A stretch of DNA of 64,000 nt. It comes from Marinomonas maritima. GTDB taxonomy: Bacteria; Pseudomonadota; Gammaproteobacteria; Pseudomonadales; Marinomonadaceae. Location of the stretch: assembly GCF_024435075.2 (NCBI RefSeq), contig NZ_JAMZEG020000004.1, positions 230,001-294,000 of the forward strand, read 5' to 3'. Positions 35,237-43,970 of the stretch are shown in pieces. Made by a program: the position numbers and the translations under genes. Position 1 is the first letter of the stretch. Each line of letters begins with the position of its first letter. The notes under the pieces were generated by a model. That model was not told the DNA's origin and searched no databases. It saw nothing but the letters and a program-made list of their open reading frames with translations.

Positions 35237-36241
35237 CTAGCGAGCTAGAACTTTGCTATCGTCTTTCAAACTAGCCGGTGGCCAATTCTCTAAACGCATT
35301 CCCAAAGACAAACCACGCTGTGCTAAAACATCTTTGATTTCAGTTAACGACTTCTTACCTAGGTTAGGCGTCTTAAGAAGCTCAACCTCAGTACGTTGAA
35401 TCAAATCACCGATGTAATAAATGTTCTCTGCTTTTAAACAGTTAGCACTGCGAACGGTCAATTCAAGATCATCAACCGGGCGTAGCAAAATTGGATCAAT
35501 CTCATCCTCTTCTTCTACAACAGGCGCTTCACTCTCGCTTTCAAGGGCGACGAACACAGCAATCTGTTGTTGTAGAATAGTCGCTGCACGACGAATAGCT
35601 TCTTCAGGGTCAATAGTACCATTAGATTCGATGTCTAAGACTAACTTATCTAAATCTGTACGCTGCTCTACACGAGCATTATCAACACTGTAAGCAACAC
35701 GTCGAACAGGGCTAAACGAGGCATCCAGTTGCAAGCGACCAATTGGACGAGTCTCATCGTCGCCAGCAATACGAGCATCAGCAGGCTCATAACCACGACC
35801 ACGAGCGACTTTGATCTGCATAGTTAATTCAGCAGTATCATCCAAGTGCGCAATTACATGGTCAGGGTTAGCAATCTCTGCATCAGCAACCAACTGAATA
35901 TCTCCAGCTGTTACGATACCAGGACCCTTTTTACTTAGAGTAAGAGTTGCTTCATCCTGCCCGTGTAGAGCGATCGCAACTCCTTTCAGGTTAAGAAGAA
36001 TCTCAATTACATCTTCTTTAACCCCTTCGATTGCGCTGTATTCGTGTAATACACCGTCGATTTCAATTTCAACAATCGCACAACCTGGCATTGAAGACAG
36101 AAGAATACGGCGTAGCGCGTTACCCAAAGTATGACCAAAACCACGTTCTAACGGTTGCAGTGTTACTTTAGCGCGAGTATTGCTTATTTCCTGAATTTCA
36201 ATGTTGCGTGGGGTTAACAATTCGCTCACTGAACGCTGCAT
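35237..36241 (-). CDS. rpoA: RNA polymerase alpha subunit
   Basis: The 334 residues comprise the N-terminal dimerisation domain (about 1-235; GFGHTLGNALRRILLSSMPG), a short acidic linker (EEEDEID) and the C-terminal domain (about 250-334; ELTVRSANCLKAENI and NLGKKSLTEIKDVL) that binds UP elements and activators. The residues of the DNA-contacting surface (R, N, C, K in VRSANCLKAENI) match E. coli. It is the fourth gene of rpsM-rpsK-rpsD-rpoA-rplQ, about 33 nt after rpsD. Confidence 0.98.
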   Translation of the reverse strand: MQRSVSELLTPRNIEIQEISNTRAKVTLQPLERGFGHTLGNALRRILLSSMPGCAIVEIEIDGVLHEYSAIEGVKEDVIEILLNLKGVAIALHGQDEATLTLSKKGPGIVTAGDIQLVADAEIANPDHVIAHLDDTAELTMQIKVARGRGYEPADARIAGDDETRPIGRLQLDASFSPVRRVAYSVDNARVEQRTDLDKLVLDIESNGTIDPEEAIRRAATILQQQIAVFVALESESEAPVVEEEDEIDPILLRPVDDLELTVRSANCLKAENIYYIGDLIQRTEVELLKTPNLGKKSLTEIKDVLAQRGLSLGMRLENWPPASLKDDSKVLAR

Positions 36242-36274
36242 AGATCCACCTATATCTTAATCCCAATTATCAAC

Positions 36275-36895
36275 TTACTTAGAGTAAAGTTCGACAATTA
36301 GGTTCTCATTAATTTCAGCTGATAAATCGGCACGCTCTGGAACTGCTTTATAAGTAGCTTCCAGTTTAGTTGAATCAACTTCGATCCAATGGATCGGTGC
36401 ACGACCTTTAGATAGCTCTAGTGCGCTTTGTACGCGCAATTGCTTCTTAGCTTTTTCACGAATTGACACTACATCACCAGCTTTAACTTGGTAAGACGCA
36501 ATATTAACCGTAGCGCCGTTAACTAGAATGCCTTTATGACCAACTAGTTGACGAGCTTCCGCACGTGTAGAGCCAAAACCTGCACGATAAACAACGTTAT
36601 CTAAACGTGATTCCAAAAATTGCAAAAGGTTTTCACCAGTTGCGCCTTTTAGACGAGCGGCAGATTTGTAGTAATTACTAAATTGTTTCTCAAGAACGCC
36701 ATACATACGACGGACTTTTTGTTTCTCACGTAATTGCAAGCCGTAATCAGAAAGGCGGCTACGACGTGCACCATGCACACCAGGAACCGTATCTGCTTTA
36801 CATTTTGACTCAAGAGCGCGTGAACCGCTCTTCAATTGCAAGTCGGTACCTTCACGACGAGACAACTTACAAGTTGGACCTATATAACGAGCCAT
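36275..36895 (-). CDS. rpsD: Ribosomal protein S4 (uS4)
   Basis: Primary 16S rRNA-binding assembly protein; in E. coli it also represses the alpha operon. The 206 residues begin ARYIGPTCKLSRREGTDL and contain the S4 RNA-binding domain (SRLDNVVYRAGF ... VGHKGILVNG). It is the form without the zinc-binding cysteine cluster. It lies 16 nt after rpsK. Confidence 0.98.
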   Translation of the reverse strand: MARYIGPTCKLSRREGTDLQLKSGSRALESKCKADTVPGVHGARRSRLSDYGLQLREKQKVRRMYGVLEKQFSNYYKSAARLKGATGENLLQFLESRLDNVVYRAGFGSTRAEARQLVGHKGILVNGATVNIASYQVKAGDVVSIREKAKKQLRVQSALELSKGRAPIHWIEVDSTKLEATYKAVPERADLSAEINENLIVELYSK

Positions 36896-36911
36896 GTATC
36901 TGTCTCCTCAG

Positions 36912-37304
36912 TTAAACGCGACGTTTCTTAGGTGGACGACAACCATTGTGCGGAATTGGCGTCACATCTGTGATGTTATTGATACGCAAGCCCAATGCAT
37001 TCAATGCACGAACTGCGGACTCACGACCAGGGCCAGGACCCTTAATCATTACGTCAACGTTTTTAAGGCCGAACTCTTGTGCGACAGTACCGGCACGTTC
37101 CGCTGCTACTTGAGCTGCGAAAGGTGTACTTTTTCGAGAACCGCGAAAACCAGAACCACCGGCAGTAGCCCAAGACAAAGCATTGCCTTGGCGATCGGTG
37201 ATAGTCACAATTGTATTATTAAATGATGCGTGTACATGAGCAACGCCATCAACAACTGTCTTTTTGACTTTTTTCTTGGTATTGCGCGTAGCTGGCTTAG
37301 CCAT
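36912..37304 (-). CDS. rpsK: Ribosomal protein S11 (uS11)
   Basis: 30S platform protein of 130 residues. Typical blocks are [32 protein letters not shown], and the C-terminal [18 protein letters not shown]. Second gene of the alpha operon, 65 nt after rpsM. Confidence 0.98.
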
Positions 37305-37369
37305 ATTGCACTTTCCTATTTAATGCTCAGCTCTAATTAACTTAGTAACTAGAGCGAAACGCGTTCAAA

Positions 37370-37726
37370 TTACTTACGAATAGGCTTACGAGGGCCTTTT
37401 CGTGTACGTGCGTTCGTTTTGGTGCGTTGACCACGAACTGGTAGGCTGCGGCGATGACGAATCCCGCGGTTACAACCTAAGTCCATCAAACGTTTGATAG
37501 ACATACTGACTTCACGACGTAAGTCACCCTCTACAATGTACTTAGCAACTTCGCCACGAAGTTCATCAAGGATATCATCACTTAAAGAACCTATTTTCGC
37601 AGTTTCCGTAACACCTGTAGCAGCGCAAATAGCGCGCGAACGGGTGCGACCAATTCCGAAGATGTAAGTCAGAGAAATGACCGCATGTTTATTGTCAGGA
37701 ATATTGACACCGGCTATACGAGCCAT
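37370..37726 (-). CDS. rpsM: Ribosomal protein S13 (uS13)
   Basis: 30S head protein that contacts 50S and P-site tRNA. The 118 residues start MARIAGVNIPDNKHA and end RTNARTRKGPRKPIRK, whose basic tail reaches the decoding site. A GGAG site precedes the ATG. First gene of the alpha operon, with a promoter and a 127-nt spacer after rpmJ, where the E. coli S4-regulated leader lies. Confidence 0.98.
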   Translation of the reverse strand: MARIAGVNIPDNKHAVISLTYIFGIGRTRSRAICAATGVTETAKIGSLSDDILDELRGEVAKYIVEGDLRREVSMSIKRLMDLGCNRGIRHRRSLPVRGQRTKTNARTRKGPRKPIRK

Positions 37727-37793
37727 TCATTTTACTCCGTTGTTATTGATGATTAAATGATAATTCATCACTTTACTTTCATGAGGGCGGCTG

Positions 37794-37822
37794 ATTATGC
37801 CTATCTTTAGGACATAAATCAA
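37794..37822 (-). promoter_or_regulatory. Alpha-operon promoter
   Basis: Minus strand TTGATT (37822-37817), 17 bp, CATAAT (37799-37794), between rpmJ and rpsM. The transcript leader would be about 60 nt. The spacing is ideal and the position matches the E. coli alpha promoter. Confidence 0.65.
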
Positions 37823-37854
37823 CCACCCTTTCCTATCATCGAGCTAACTCGCTA

Positions 37855-37968
37855 TTAACCTTGACGCTGTTTGTGACGAGGCTCAACGCAAATTACTCGA
37901 ACTGAACCGTGACGACGCACGATTTTACAGTTACGACAGATTTTCTTTACAGATGCACGTACTTTCAT
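37855..37968 (-). CDS. rpmJ: Ribosomal protein L36 (bL36), zinc-binding form
   Basis: A 37-residue protein that begins MKVRASVKKICRNC and ends PRHKQRQG. The zinc ligands are complete: two Cys in CRNC, one Cys in VICVE and the His in PRHK, so this is the C+ paralogue rather than the zinc-free one. It follows secY by 19 nt as the last gene of the spc operon. It was read directly from the reverse complement because of its small size. Confidence 0.96.
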   Translation of the reverse strand: MKVRASVKKICRNCKIVRRHGSVRVICVEPRHKQRQG

Positions 37969-37987
37969 GTTCAACTCCAACCAACGC

Positions 37988-39319
37988 TTAGCGCATTAGG
38001 CCATTGGGACCATAACCAGTCAGATTAGATTTCTTCATTAACGACTCATATTGCTGACTCATCAAGTGACTTTGTACTTGCGACATAAAGTCCATGACAA
38101 CAACAACTACGATCAACATAGAAGTACCGCCAAAGTAGAATGGAACATTCCACGCAACAACAAAGAATTGAGGCATCAGTGACACTAGTGTGATGTATAA
38201 AGCACCAAAGAGTGTCAAACGAGTCATTACACCATCAATATATCGAGCTGTATGATCGCCTGGACGAATACCCGGCAAGAAAGCACCGGATTTTTTCAAG
38301 TTATCTGCCACATCTTTAGGATTGAACACTAGCGCCGTATAGAAAAAGCAAAAGAAAACAATTGCTATCGCAAACAACAGCACATAGAGCGGTTGCCCAG
38401 GAGCCAGTGCCAAAGAGACATTTTGCAACCATTCCATTCCATCACCCTGACCAAACCACTGGCCGATCGAAGCGGGAAACAAAAGGATACTTGAAGCAAA
38501 GATAGGAGGTATAACACCAGCCATATTCACTTTAAGAGGCAAATGACTCTTCTGTGCAGCAAACACTTTTTTACCCTGTTGACGCTTAGCGTAATTAACC
38601 GTAATACGACGCTGACCACGCTCGATGAAAACAACGAACGCAATAGTCGCAATAGCCATTATACCAATCAACAACAAAGCAAGAATATTAATATCGCCTT
38701 GACGAGCCGACTCAAACGAACGACCTAAAGCAGATGGAAGACCAGCAACAATACCAGCGAAGATTAGAATGGAAATACCATTACCAATACCCTTCTCAGT
38801 AACTTGCTCACCTAACCACATCAAGAAAACAGTACCAGCAACAAGAGTTACAACTGCAACAGCATAGAATTCCATACCGCTACTAAATGAGATCCCTTGA
38901 CTTGCCAAGCCAACAGCCATACTGGCCGACTGAACAAGAGCAAGAAGCACAGTACCATAACGAGTGTATTGAGTAATCTTGCGACGACCCGCCTCACCTT
39001 CTTTCTTTAACTGCTCTAGCTGCGGACTCACAACCGTCAATAACTGCATAATAATAGAGGCAGAAATATAGGGCAAAATCCCGAGCGCAAAAATACTCAT
39101 GCGTTCAAGCGCGCCCCCTGAGAATACGTTAAATAAACTCAGAATAGTGCCTTCATTTTGGTCAAACAATGCAGACAATCTGTCAGGGTTAATACCTGGG
39201 ACAGGAATGTGCGCACCGATTCGGTATACAATAATCGCTATAAACACAAAACGAATACGAGCCCAAAGCTCGCCTAATCCGTTTTGCATCCCAGCAGGTA
39301 GTGAGCCACGCTTTGCCAT
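37988..39319 (-). CDS. secY: Protein translocase subunit SecY
   Basis: Channel subunit of the SecYEG translocon in the inner membrane, 443 residues with ten hydrophobic helices. Typical motifs are RIGAHIPVPGI near residue 35, FNVFSGGALERMSIFALGI (plug and helix 2 region), and MTRLTLFGALYITLV near the C-terminus. Its ATG lies directly next to the rplO stop. It is in its normal place between rplO and rpmJ. Confidence 0.98.
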   Translation of the reverse strand: MAKRGSLPAGMQNGLGELWARIRFVFIAIIVYRIGAHIPVPGINPDRLSALFDQNEGTILSLFNVFSGGALERMSIFALGILPYISASIIMQLLTVVSPQLEQLKKEGEAGRRKITQYTRYGTVLLALVQSASMAVGLASQGISFSSGMEFYAVAVVTLVAGTVFLMWLGEQVTEKGIGNGISILIFAGIVAGLPSALGRSFESARQGDINILALLLIGIMAIATIAFVVFIERGQRRITVNYAKRQQGKKVFAAQKSHLPLKVNMAGVIPPIFASSILLFPASIGQWFGQGDGMEWLQNVSLALAPGQPLYVLLFAIAIVFFCFFYTALVFNPKDVADNLKKSGAFLPGIRPGDHTARYIDGVMTRLTLFGALYITLVSLMPQFFVVAWNVPFYFGGTSMLIVVVVVMDFMSQVQSHLMSQQYESLMKKSNLTGYGPNGLMR

Positions 39320-39754
39320 TTATTCCTCGACTTTTCCGCCAGCTGCTTCAATAGCGGCACGAGCACCTTTAGTCACTTTAAGCCCACGCACTGTAATGGC
39401 CTTGTCGATTGAACCAGACAAAATTACACGTGCGGTCTTAATTTGATGACCAAGAATGTCAGCGCCTTTAAGAGCAGCTAAATCTACAACTTCAGCATTT
39501 ACAGCAGCAAGTTCGTTTAAACGAACTTCAGCAACATACTTCGCTTGACGTGAAGTAAAACCGAATTTTGGCAGACGACGCTGCAAAGGCATTTGACCAC
39601 CTTCAAAACCTGGTTTTACTGAGCCACCAGAGCGAGATTTAAGACCTTTATGGCCTCGTCCGCCGGTTTTGCCCAAGCCGCTACCAATGCCGCGACCAAC
39701 ACGTTTAGGAGCATGTTTGCTACCTTCGGCAGGACTAAGTGTATTTAAAAACAT
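39320..39754 (-). CDS. rplO: Ribosomal protein L15 (uL15)
   Basis: 50S assembly protein of 144 residues. The Gly/Arg/Lys-rich N-terminal extension (APKRVGRGIGSGLGKTGGRGHKG) and the MPLQRRLPKFGF motif identify it. It ends on the base next to the secY start and begins just after rpmD. Confidence 0.98.
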   Translation of the reverse strand: MFLNTLSPAEGSKHAPKRVGRGIGSGLGKTGGRGHKGLKSRSGGSVKPGFEGGQMPLQRRLPKFGFTSRQAKYVAEVRLNELAAVNAEVVDLAALKGADILGHQIKTARVILSGSIDKAITVRGLKVTKGARAAIEAAGGKVEE

Positions 39755-39755
39755 A

Positions 39756-39941
39756 TTATTCCCCTACCACTTTTACCATGTAATAAACTTTATTAACCAT
39801 GCCACGTACTGATGGAGTATCTTCCAACTCACGTGTCTGGCCAACTTTACGCAAACCCAAGCCTTTAACAGTTTCACGGTGCTTTGGAAGACGACCGATC
39901 GGGCTGCGGGTTAGTTGAACTGTGATGGTATTATTCGCCAT
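39756..39941 (-). CDS. rpmD: Ribosomal protein L30 (uL30)
   Basis: Small 61-residue 50S protein. It carries the signature TVQLTRSPIGRLPKHRETVKGLGLRK and ends VRGMVNKVYYMVKVVGE. It sits between rpsE and rplO with only 1-6 nt of spacing, so it is coupled to both. Confidence 0.97.
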   Translation of the reverse strand: MANNTITVQLTRSPIGRLPKHRETVKGLGLRKVGQTRELEDTPSVRGMVNKVYYMVKVVGE

Positions 39942-39947
39942 AACACA

Positions 39948-40448
39948 TTACCCCAAAATTTGATCGACTGACTTACCGCGTTTTGCCGCGATTTGTTCAG
40001 GTGCTTTCATATCCTGCAAACCTTTAATCGTAGCGCGAACCACGTTTACTGGGTTTGTAGAACCGTAACATTTAGCCAATACGTTGTGAACGCCAGCGAT
40101 TTCTAGAACCGCACGCATTGCACCACCGGCGATGATGCCAGTACCTTGAGACGCAGGCTGCATATAAACCTTAGATGCTCCGTGATTGGCTTTGACAGGA
40201 TACTGAAGCGTATCACCATTAAGCTTCACAGAAATCATGTTGCGGCGAGCTTGTTCCATTGCTTTTTGAATAGCTTGAGGAACTTCACGCGCTTTACCAC
40301 GACCAAAGCCAACCTTACCCTTTCCATCACCGACAACTGTTAAAGCTGTGAAAGAGAAGATACGTCCGCCCTTTACAACTTTCGCAACGCGGTTTACTTG
40401 AACTAGCTTCTCTTGGAGGTCGCTAGTTTGTTGATCATTAAACGCCAT
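39948..40448 (-). CDS. rpsE: Ribosomal protein S5 (uS5)
   Basis: 30S protein important for decoding accuracy, 166 residues. The double-stranded-RNA-binding-like N-terminal domain (RVAKVVKGGRIFSFTALTVVGDGKGKVGFG) and the C-terminal GAMRAVLEIAGVHNVLAKCYGS block are intact. No deletion is seen in the loop associated with spectinomycin resistance. It follows rplR by 10 nt. Confidence 0.98.
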   Translation of the reverse strand: MAFNDQQTSDLQEKLVQVNRVAKVVKGGRIFSFTALTVVGDGKGKVGFGRGKAREVPQAIQKAMEQARRNMISVKLNGDTLQYPVKANHGASKVYMQPASQGTGIIAGGAMRAVLEIAGVHNVLAKCYGSTNPVNVVRATIKGLQDMKAPEQIAAKRGKSVDQILG

Positions 40449-40458
40449 TTGCTACCCC

Positions 40459-40809
40459 TTAGAACTCTAGACCGGCTTCACGTGCAGCGTCAGCAAGAAC
40501 CTGAACACGACCATGATATTTGAAGCCAGAACGGTCAAAAGCGACCGAAGTGACACCTGCTTCTTTAGCGCGAGTAGCAATCAAAGTACCGACTTCTTTC
40601 GCCGCAACTTTGTTACCTGTCGCTGTACCACGTAGAGCTTCTTCAAGAGTAGAGGCGCTAGCAAGCACTTTACTACCACATGGAGAAATCACTTGAGCAT
40701 ACATATGGCGTGGTGTGCGATGTACAGTAAGACGATTCGCACCTAACTCACGAATATGCAAACGCGCACGGCGTGCACGACGAATCCGAGATTGTTTTTT
40801 AGTGTTCAT
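40459..40809 (-). CDS. rplR: Ribosomal protein L18 (uL18)
   Basis: 5S rRNA-binding protein of the central protuberance, 116 residues. An Arg-rich N-terminus (KQSRIRRARRARLHIRELG) precedes LTVHRTPRHMYAQVISP and the C-terminal VAFDRSGFKYHGRVQVLADAAREAGLEF. It lies 10 nt after rplF. Confidence 0.98.
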   Translation of the reverse strand: MNTKKQSRIRRARRARLHIRELGANRLTVHRTPRHMYAQVISPCGSKVLASASTLEEALRGTATGNKVAAKEVGTLIATRAKEAGVTSVAFDRSGFKYHGRVQVLADAAREAGLEF

Positions 40810-40819
40810 GAATGTCTAC

Positions 40820-41353
40820 CTACTTCTTCTTAGCTTCTTTACGACGAATAATCTCGTCAGCATAACGAACACCTTTGCCTTTATACGGCTCTGGCGGACG
40901 GAAACCGCGAACTTCTGCAGCAACCTGACCAACGGCTTGTTTATCAGCACCTCTGATCACGATTTCTGTTTGAGAAGCACATTCAGCTGTTATGCCTTCA
41001 GGTAATTCATAATCTACTGGATGAGAAAAACCCAGAGATAGGTTAAGTACATTGCCTTTAAGGGCAGCACGGTAACCAACACCTTGAAGAAGCAATCTTT
41101 TTTCGAAACCCTGACTAACACCAACAACCATGTTGTTAACCAAAGCACGAGTTGTACCAGCTAAGGCACGGCTTTGTTTTGCACCATCGCGCGCAGCGAA
41201 GGTAATAACATTTTCTTCTTTAGACACCTGTACGCTTGTGTGAATATTAAACTCTAAAGAACCTTTACCGCCTTTAACAACGACAGTTTGGCCATTTAGG
41301 GTTAAATCTACACCACTAGGAAGCGTCACGGGACTATTAGCAACTCGAGACAT
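40820..41353 (-). CDS. rplF: Ribosomal protein L6 (uL6)
   Basis: 177-residue 50S protein with two repeated domains near the factor-binding site. Motifs are SRVANSPVTLPSGV at the start, GTTRALVNNMVVGVSQGFEK, and the C-terminal RPPEPYKGKGVRYADEII. It follows rpsH by 8 nt. Confidence 0.98.
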   Translation of the reverse strand: MSRVANSPVTLPSGVDLTLNGQTVVVKGGKGSLEFNIHTSVQVSKEENVITFAARDGAKQSRALAGTTRALVNNMVVGVSQGFEKRLLLQGVGYRAALKGNVLNLSLGFSHPVDYELPEGITAECASQTEIVIRGADKQAVGQVAAEVRGFRPPEPYKGKGVRYADEIIRRKEAKKK

Positions 41354-41361
41354 ACTAACTC

Positions 41362-41754
41362 CTAGAATACTGTGCAGATTACTTCGCCACCGATACCAGC
41401 AGCGCGAGCTGCACGGTCTGTCATCACACCTTTAGAGGTAGAGATGATTGCAACACCAAGACCCGCTTCTACTTTAGGTAGCGCTGCGGTGCCTTTGTAT
41501 TGACGCAAACTTGGACGAGATGCGCGTTTGATTTGTTCAATAACCGGCTTTCCTTCGTAGTATTTCAACTCGATGGTTAGTGTCGGTTTTATTGCGTCGT
41601 CTACTGAAAAGTCACCTACGTAACCTTCTTCGCGCAGAACAACAGCAACCGATGCTTTCATTTTTGATGAAGGCATACTCACAGAGGTCTTTGCAGCCAT
41701 CTGTGCATTACGAATACGTGTGAACATATCCGCAAGGGTATCTTGCATACTCAT
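41362..41754 (-). CDS. rpsH: Ribosomal protein S8 (uS8)
   Basis: 16S rRNA-binding protein that in E. coli represses spc-operon translation. The 130 residues show MQDTLADMFTRIRNAQMA at the N-terminus and the C-terminal GLGVAIISTSKGVMTDRAARAAGIGGEVICTVF. Unlike its close-packed neighbours it is separated from rpsN by 131 nt, which hold a large palindrome. Confidence 0.98.
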   Translation of the reverse strand: MSMQDTLADMFTRIRNAQMAAKTSVSMPSSKMKASVAVVLREEGYVGDFSVDDAIKPTLTIELKYYEGKPVIEQIKRASRPSLRQYKGTAALPKVEAGLGVAIISTSKGVMTDRAARAAGIGGEVICTVF

Positions 41755-41790
41755 TTAAGAGCTCCTAATTTAAAAACATTGTGCAGCAAA

Positions 41791-41880
41791 TAGAGCTCGC
41801 GCATAGTACACAGCAGAGAGTGGGATGTCCAGCATTTGATGAACACCCCTCTTTCTGCAATGTATTATGATCGCGCTCTA
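41791..41880. repeat. 90-bp imperfect palindrome between rpsN and rpsH
   Basis: Two 38-nt arms (41791-41828 and 41843-41880) are reverse complements at 29 of 38 positions, ending in TAGAGC/GCTCTA, with a 14-nt loop. The right edge is 5 bp from the rpsN stop. In RNA it would form a long stem with a few internal mismatches. No T-run follows, so it is not a typical terminator. It could be an RNase III processing site, a protein-binding RNA hairpin or a small repeat insertion. Confidence 0.7.
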
Positions 41881-41885
41881 CTTGC

Positions 41886-42191
41886 TTACCAACTTGCTTT
41901 CTTCAAACCTGGTACGTCACCGCGCATAGCCGCTTCACGCAATTTGATTCTTGACAAACCAAACTTACGATAAACGCCATGAGGACGGCCCGTTATTTGA
42001 CAACGGTTACGTTGGCGAGAAGAAGATGAATCACGTGGCAGCGCTTGTAATTTAAGCGATGCGTCCCACTTTTCATCGTCCGATGCATTAACGTCGCTAA
42101 TGATCGCTTTTAGAGCCGCACGCTTTTCAGCGTACTTAGCTACTAATTTAGTGCGTTTTGCTTCGCGCTGAATCATTGATGTCTTAGCCAT
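41886..42191 (-). CDS. rpsN: Ribosomal protein S14 (uS14), zinc-free form
   Basis: 101-residue 30S protein. It is the long form without the CXXC zinc motifs; the core is RDSSSSRQRNRCQITGRPHGVYRKFGLSRIKLREAAMRG and the end is PGLKKASW. It follows rplE by 12 nt. A zinc-containing paralogue for zinc starvation is not in the window. Confidence 0.98.
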   Translation of the reverse strand: MAKTSMIQREAKRTKLVAKYAEKRAALKAIISDVNASDDEKWDASLKLQALPRDSSSSRQRNRCQITGRPHGVYRKFGLSRIKLREAAMRGDVPGLKKASW

Positions 42192-42203
42192 GATTCCTAC
42201 CTC

Positions 42204-42743
42204 TTATTTCTTGAAAGGGAAACTAAAGGCGGCTAGCAAAGCACGACCTTCTTCGTCGGTACGAGCAGTCGTTGTAATGGTAATATCCATACCACGCACA
42301 CGATCCACTTTATCATACTCGATTTCTGGGAAGATGATCTGCTCTTTAACACCCATGCTGTAGTTACCACGACCATCAAAAGACTTTGGATTAAGTCCAC
42401 GGAAGTCACGGATACGCGGAATAGCAACATCAACCAAACGGTCAAAGAAATCCCACATACGCTCACCACGTAGCGTAACTTTACAACCGATCGGATAACC
42501 GTCACGGATTTTAAAGCCTGCTACAGATTTACGAGCCTTAGTCACTACAACTTTCTGGCCGCTAAGTGCTTCAAGATCGTTTACCGCATGCTCAAGAAGT
42601 TTCTTGTCTGCGATAGCTTCACCAACACCCATATTTAATGTGATTTTAGTGATTTTAGGCACTTCCATCACATTTTTGTAACTAAACTCTTCAATTAGAG
42701 TTCCTACAACTTGATCTTTATATAATTTCTTAAGTCTCGCCAT
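42204..42743 (-). CDS. rplE: Ribosomal protein L5 (uL5)
   Basis: 5S rRNA-binding protein of 179 residues. Typical motifs are VPKITKITLNMGVGEA, KARKSVAGFKIRDGYPIGCKVTLRG and the C-terminal MDITITTTARTDEEGRALLAAFSFPFKK. It follows rplX by 17 nt within the spc operon. Confidence 0.98.
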   Translation of the reverse strand: MARLKKLYKDQVVGTLIEEFSYKNVMEVPKITKITLNMGVGEAIADKKLLEHAVNDLEALSGQKVVVTKARKSVAGFKIRDGYPIGCKVTLRGERMWDFFDRLVDVAIPRIRDFRGLNPKSFDGRGNYSMGVKEQIIFPEIEYDKVDRVRGMDITITTTARTDEEGRALLAAFSFPFKK

Positions 42744-42760
42744 GGCTGTAATTCTCGCTC

Positions 42761-43078
42761 TTAGGCGTCGATCGCTTCACTATTTGATTTAAAGATACGT
42801 ACTTTCGTACCATCTTCATTCAACTTAAAGCCGACGCGATCCGCTTTACCAGTAGCACTATTAAAAATGGCTACATTTGAAACCTGAATAGGTGCTTCTT
42901 GCTCAACGATGCCGCCAGTTGAACCCTTCATAGGGTTTGGTTTTTCATGTTTCTTAACGGTATTAATACCAGAAACTAGAACTCGGCTGTCGTCTACTAC
43001 CTTAACAACTTTACCGCGCTTGCCTTTGTCTTTCCCAGCAATCACAATAATTTCGTCGTTACGTTTGATCTTACGCAT
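42761..43078 (-). CDS. rplX: Ribosomal protein L24 (uL24)
   Basis: Assembly-initiating 50S protein, 105 residues, KOW domain near the N-terminus (DEIIVIAGKDKGKRGKVVKV). The GGIVEQEAPIQVSNVAI segment and C-terminal DGTKVRIFK are typical. It lies 18 nt after rplN. Confidence 0.98.
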   Translation of the reverse strand: MRKIKRNDEIIVIAGKDKGKRGKVVKVVDDSRVLVSGINTVKKHEKPNPMKGSTGGIVEQEAPIQVSNVAIFNSATGKADRVGFKLNEDGTKVRIFKSNSEAIDA

Positions 43079-43096
43079 AAATGTCCCCTCTCCCTC

Positions 43097-43465
43097 TTAC
43101 AGCACTTCAGGTGCAAGAGAAACTATTTTCATGAATTGCTCTGTACGCAATTCACGTGTTACAGGGCCAAAGATACGAGTACCAAGTGGCTGTCCTGAAG
43201 CATTCAATAAAACCGCTGAGTTTACATCAAAACGGATTACGGAACCATCAGAGCGACGAACACCTTTCCTAGTTCTAACGACAACTGCGTTAAGAACCTG
43301 CCCTTTTTTAACACGACCACGAGGGATCGCTTCTTTCACTGTGACTTTAATAATGTCACCGATAGCAGCATAACGACGATGTGAGCCACCCAGTACTTTA
43401 ATACACTGAACACGCTTTGCGCCGCTGTTATCTGCAACATCAAGCATCGATTCTGTTTGAATCAT
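43097..43465 (-). CDS. rplN: Ribosomal protein L14 (uL14)
   Basis: 122-residue 50S protein with the signatures MIQTESMLDVADNSGAKRVQCIKVLGGSHRRYA and NAVVVRTRKGVRR. It is the first gene of the spc operon in E. coli terms. The 51-nt gap from rpsQ shows no clear promoter, so S10 and spc may be read through here. Confidence 0.98.
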   Translation of the reverse strand: MIQTESMLDVADNSGAKRVQCIKVLGGSHRRYAAIGDIIKVTVKEAIPRGRVKKGQVLNAVVVRTRKGVRRSDGSVIRFDVNSAVLLNASGQPLGTRIFGPVTRELRTEQFMKIVSLAPEVL

Positions 43466-43516
43466 TTCTGCTCTCCAATCAAGTTAGATAACAAGTCTCA
43501 CGAAGGAAAAAGCAGC

Positions 43517-43777
43517 TTATACAGCCGCTGTTTTCTCAACAACTTGAACCAGGTTCCAAGTCTTAGACTTAGAGTAAGGACGTGTTTCTACGACCTTAAC
43601 AGTATCACCAATCTGGCACTCATTGTTTTCATCGTGAGCGTGTAATTTAGTTGAACGACGTACAAACTTACCGTAAAGAGGATGTTTTTCTGTACGCTCA
43701 ACTAGTACTGTAATGGTTTTATCCATTTTGTCGCTGACTACCTTACCAGTAGCTGTACGCGCTTTTGTTTCTGCCAT
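43517..43777 (-). CDS. rpsQ: Ribosomal protein S17 (uS17)
   Basis: Primary 16S-binding protein with an OB fold. From ATG 43777 (MAETKARTATG) it has 86 residues; a start seven codons upstream would run into rpmC and is rejected. The signatures are SDKMDKTITVLVERTEKHPLYGKFV and GDTVKVVETRPYSKSKTW. The start is one base from the rpmC stop. Last gene of the S10 operon. Confidence 0.97.
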   Translation of the reverse strand: MAETKARTATGKVVSDKMDKTITVLVERTEKHPLYGKFVRRSTKLHAHDENNECQIGDTVKVVETRPYSKSKTWNLVQVVEKTAAV

Positions 43778-43778
43778 T

Positions 43779-43970
43779 TTAGTTACCTGCCTTATCATTT
43801 AGCACGGTTTTAACGCGTGCGATATTGCGGCGGACTTGCAAAAGCAAATGAGTTTGCGTCAGCTGACCAGTGGCCTTCTGCATGCGCAATGTAAATTGCT
43901 CACGCAAAAGCTCAATTAAGGTCGCCTGTAGCTCTGCTACAGAATTTTCTTGCAGTTCTTTTGCTATCAT
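43779..43970 (-). CDS. rpmC: Ribosomal protein L29 (uL29)
   Basis: Two-helix 50S protein near the nascent-chain exit, 63 residues. The motif LLREQFTLRMQKATGQLTQTH followed by RRNIARVKTVLNDK is typical. It abuts rplP and rpsQ with no real spacer, so all three are translationally coupled. Confidence 0.97.
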   Translation of the reverse strand: MIAKELQENSVAELQATLIELLREQFTLRMQKATGQLTQTHLLLQVRRNIARVKTVLNDKAGN

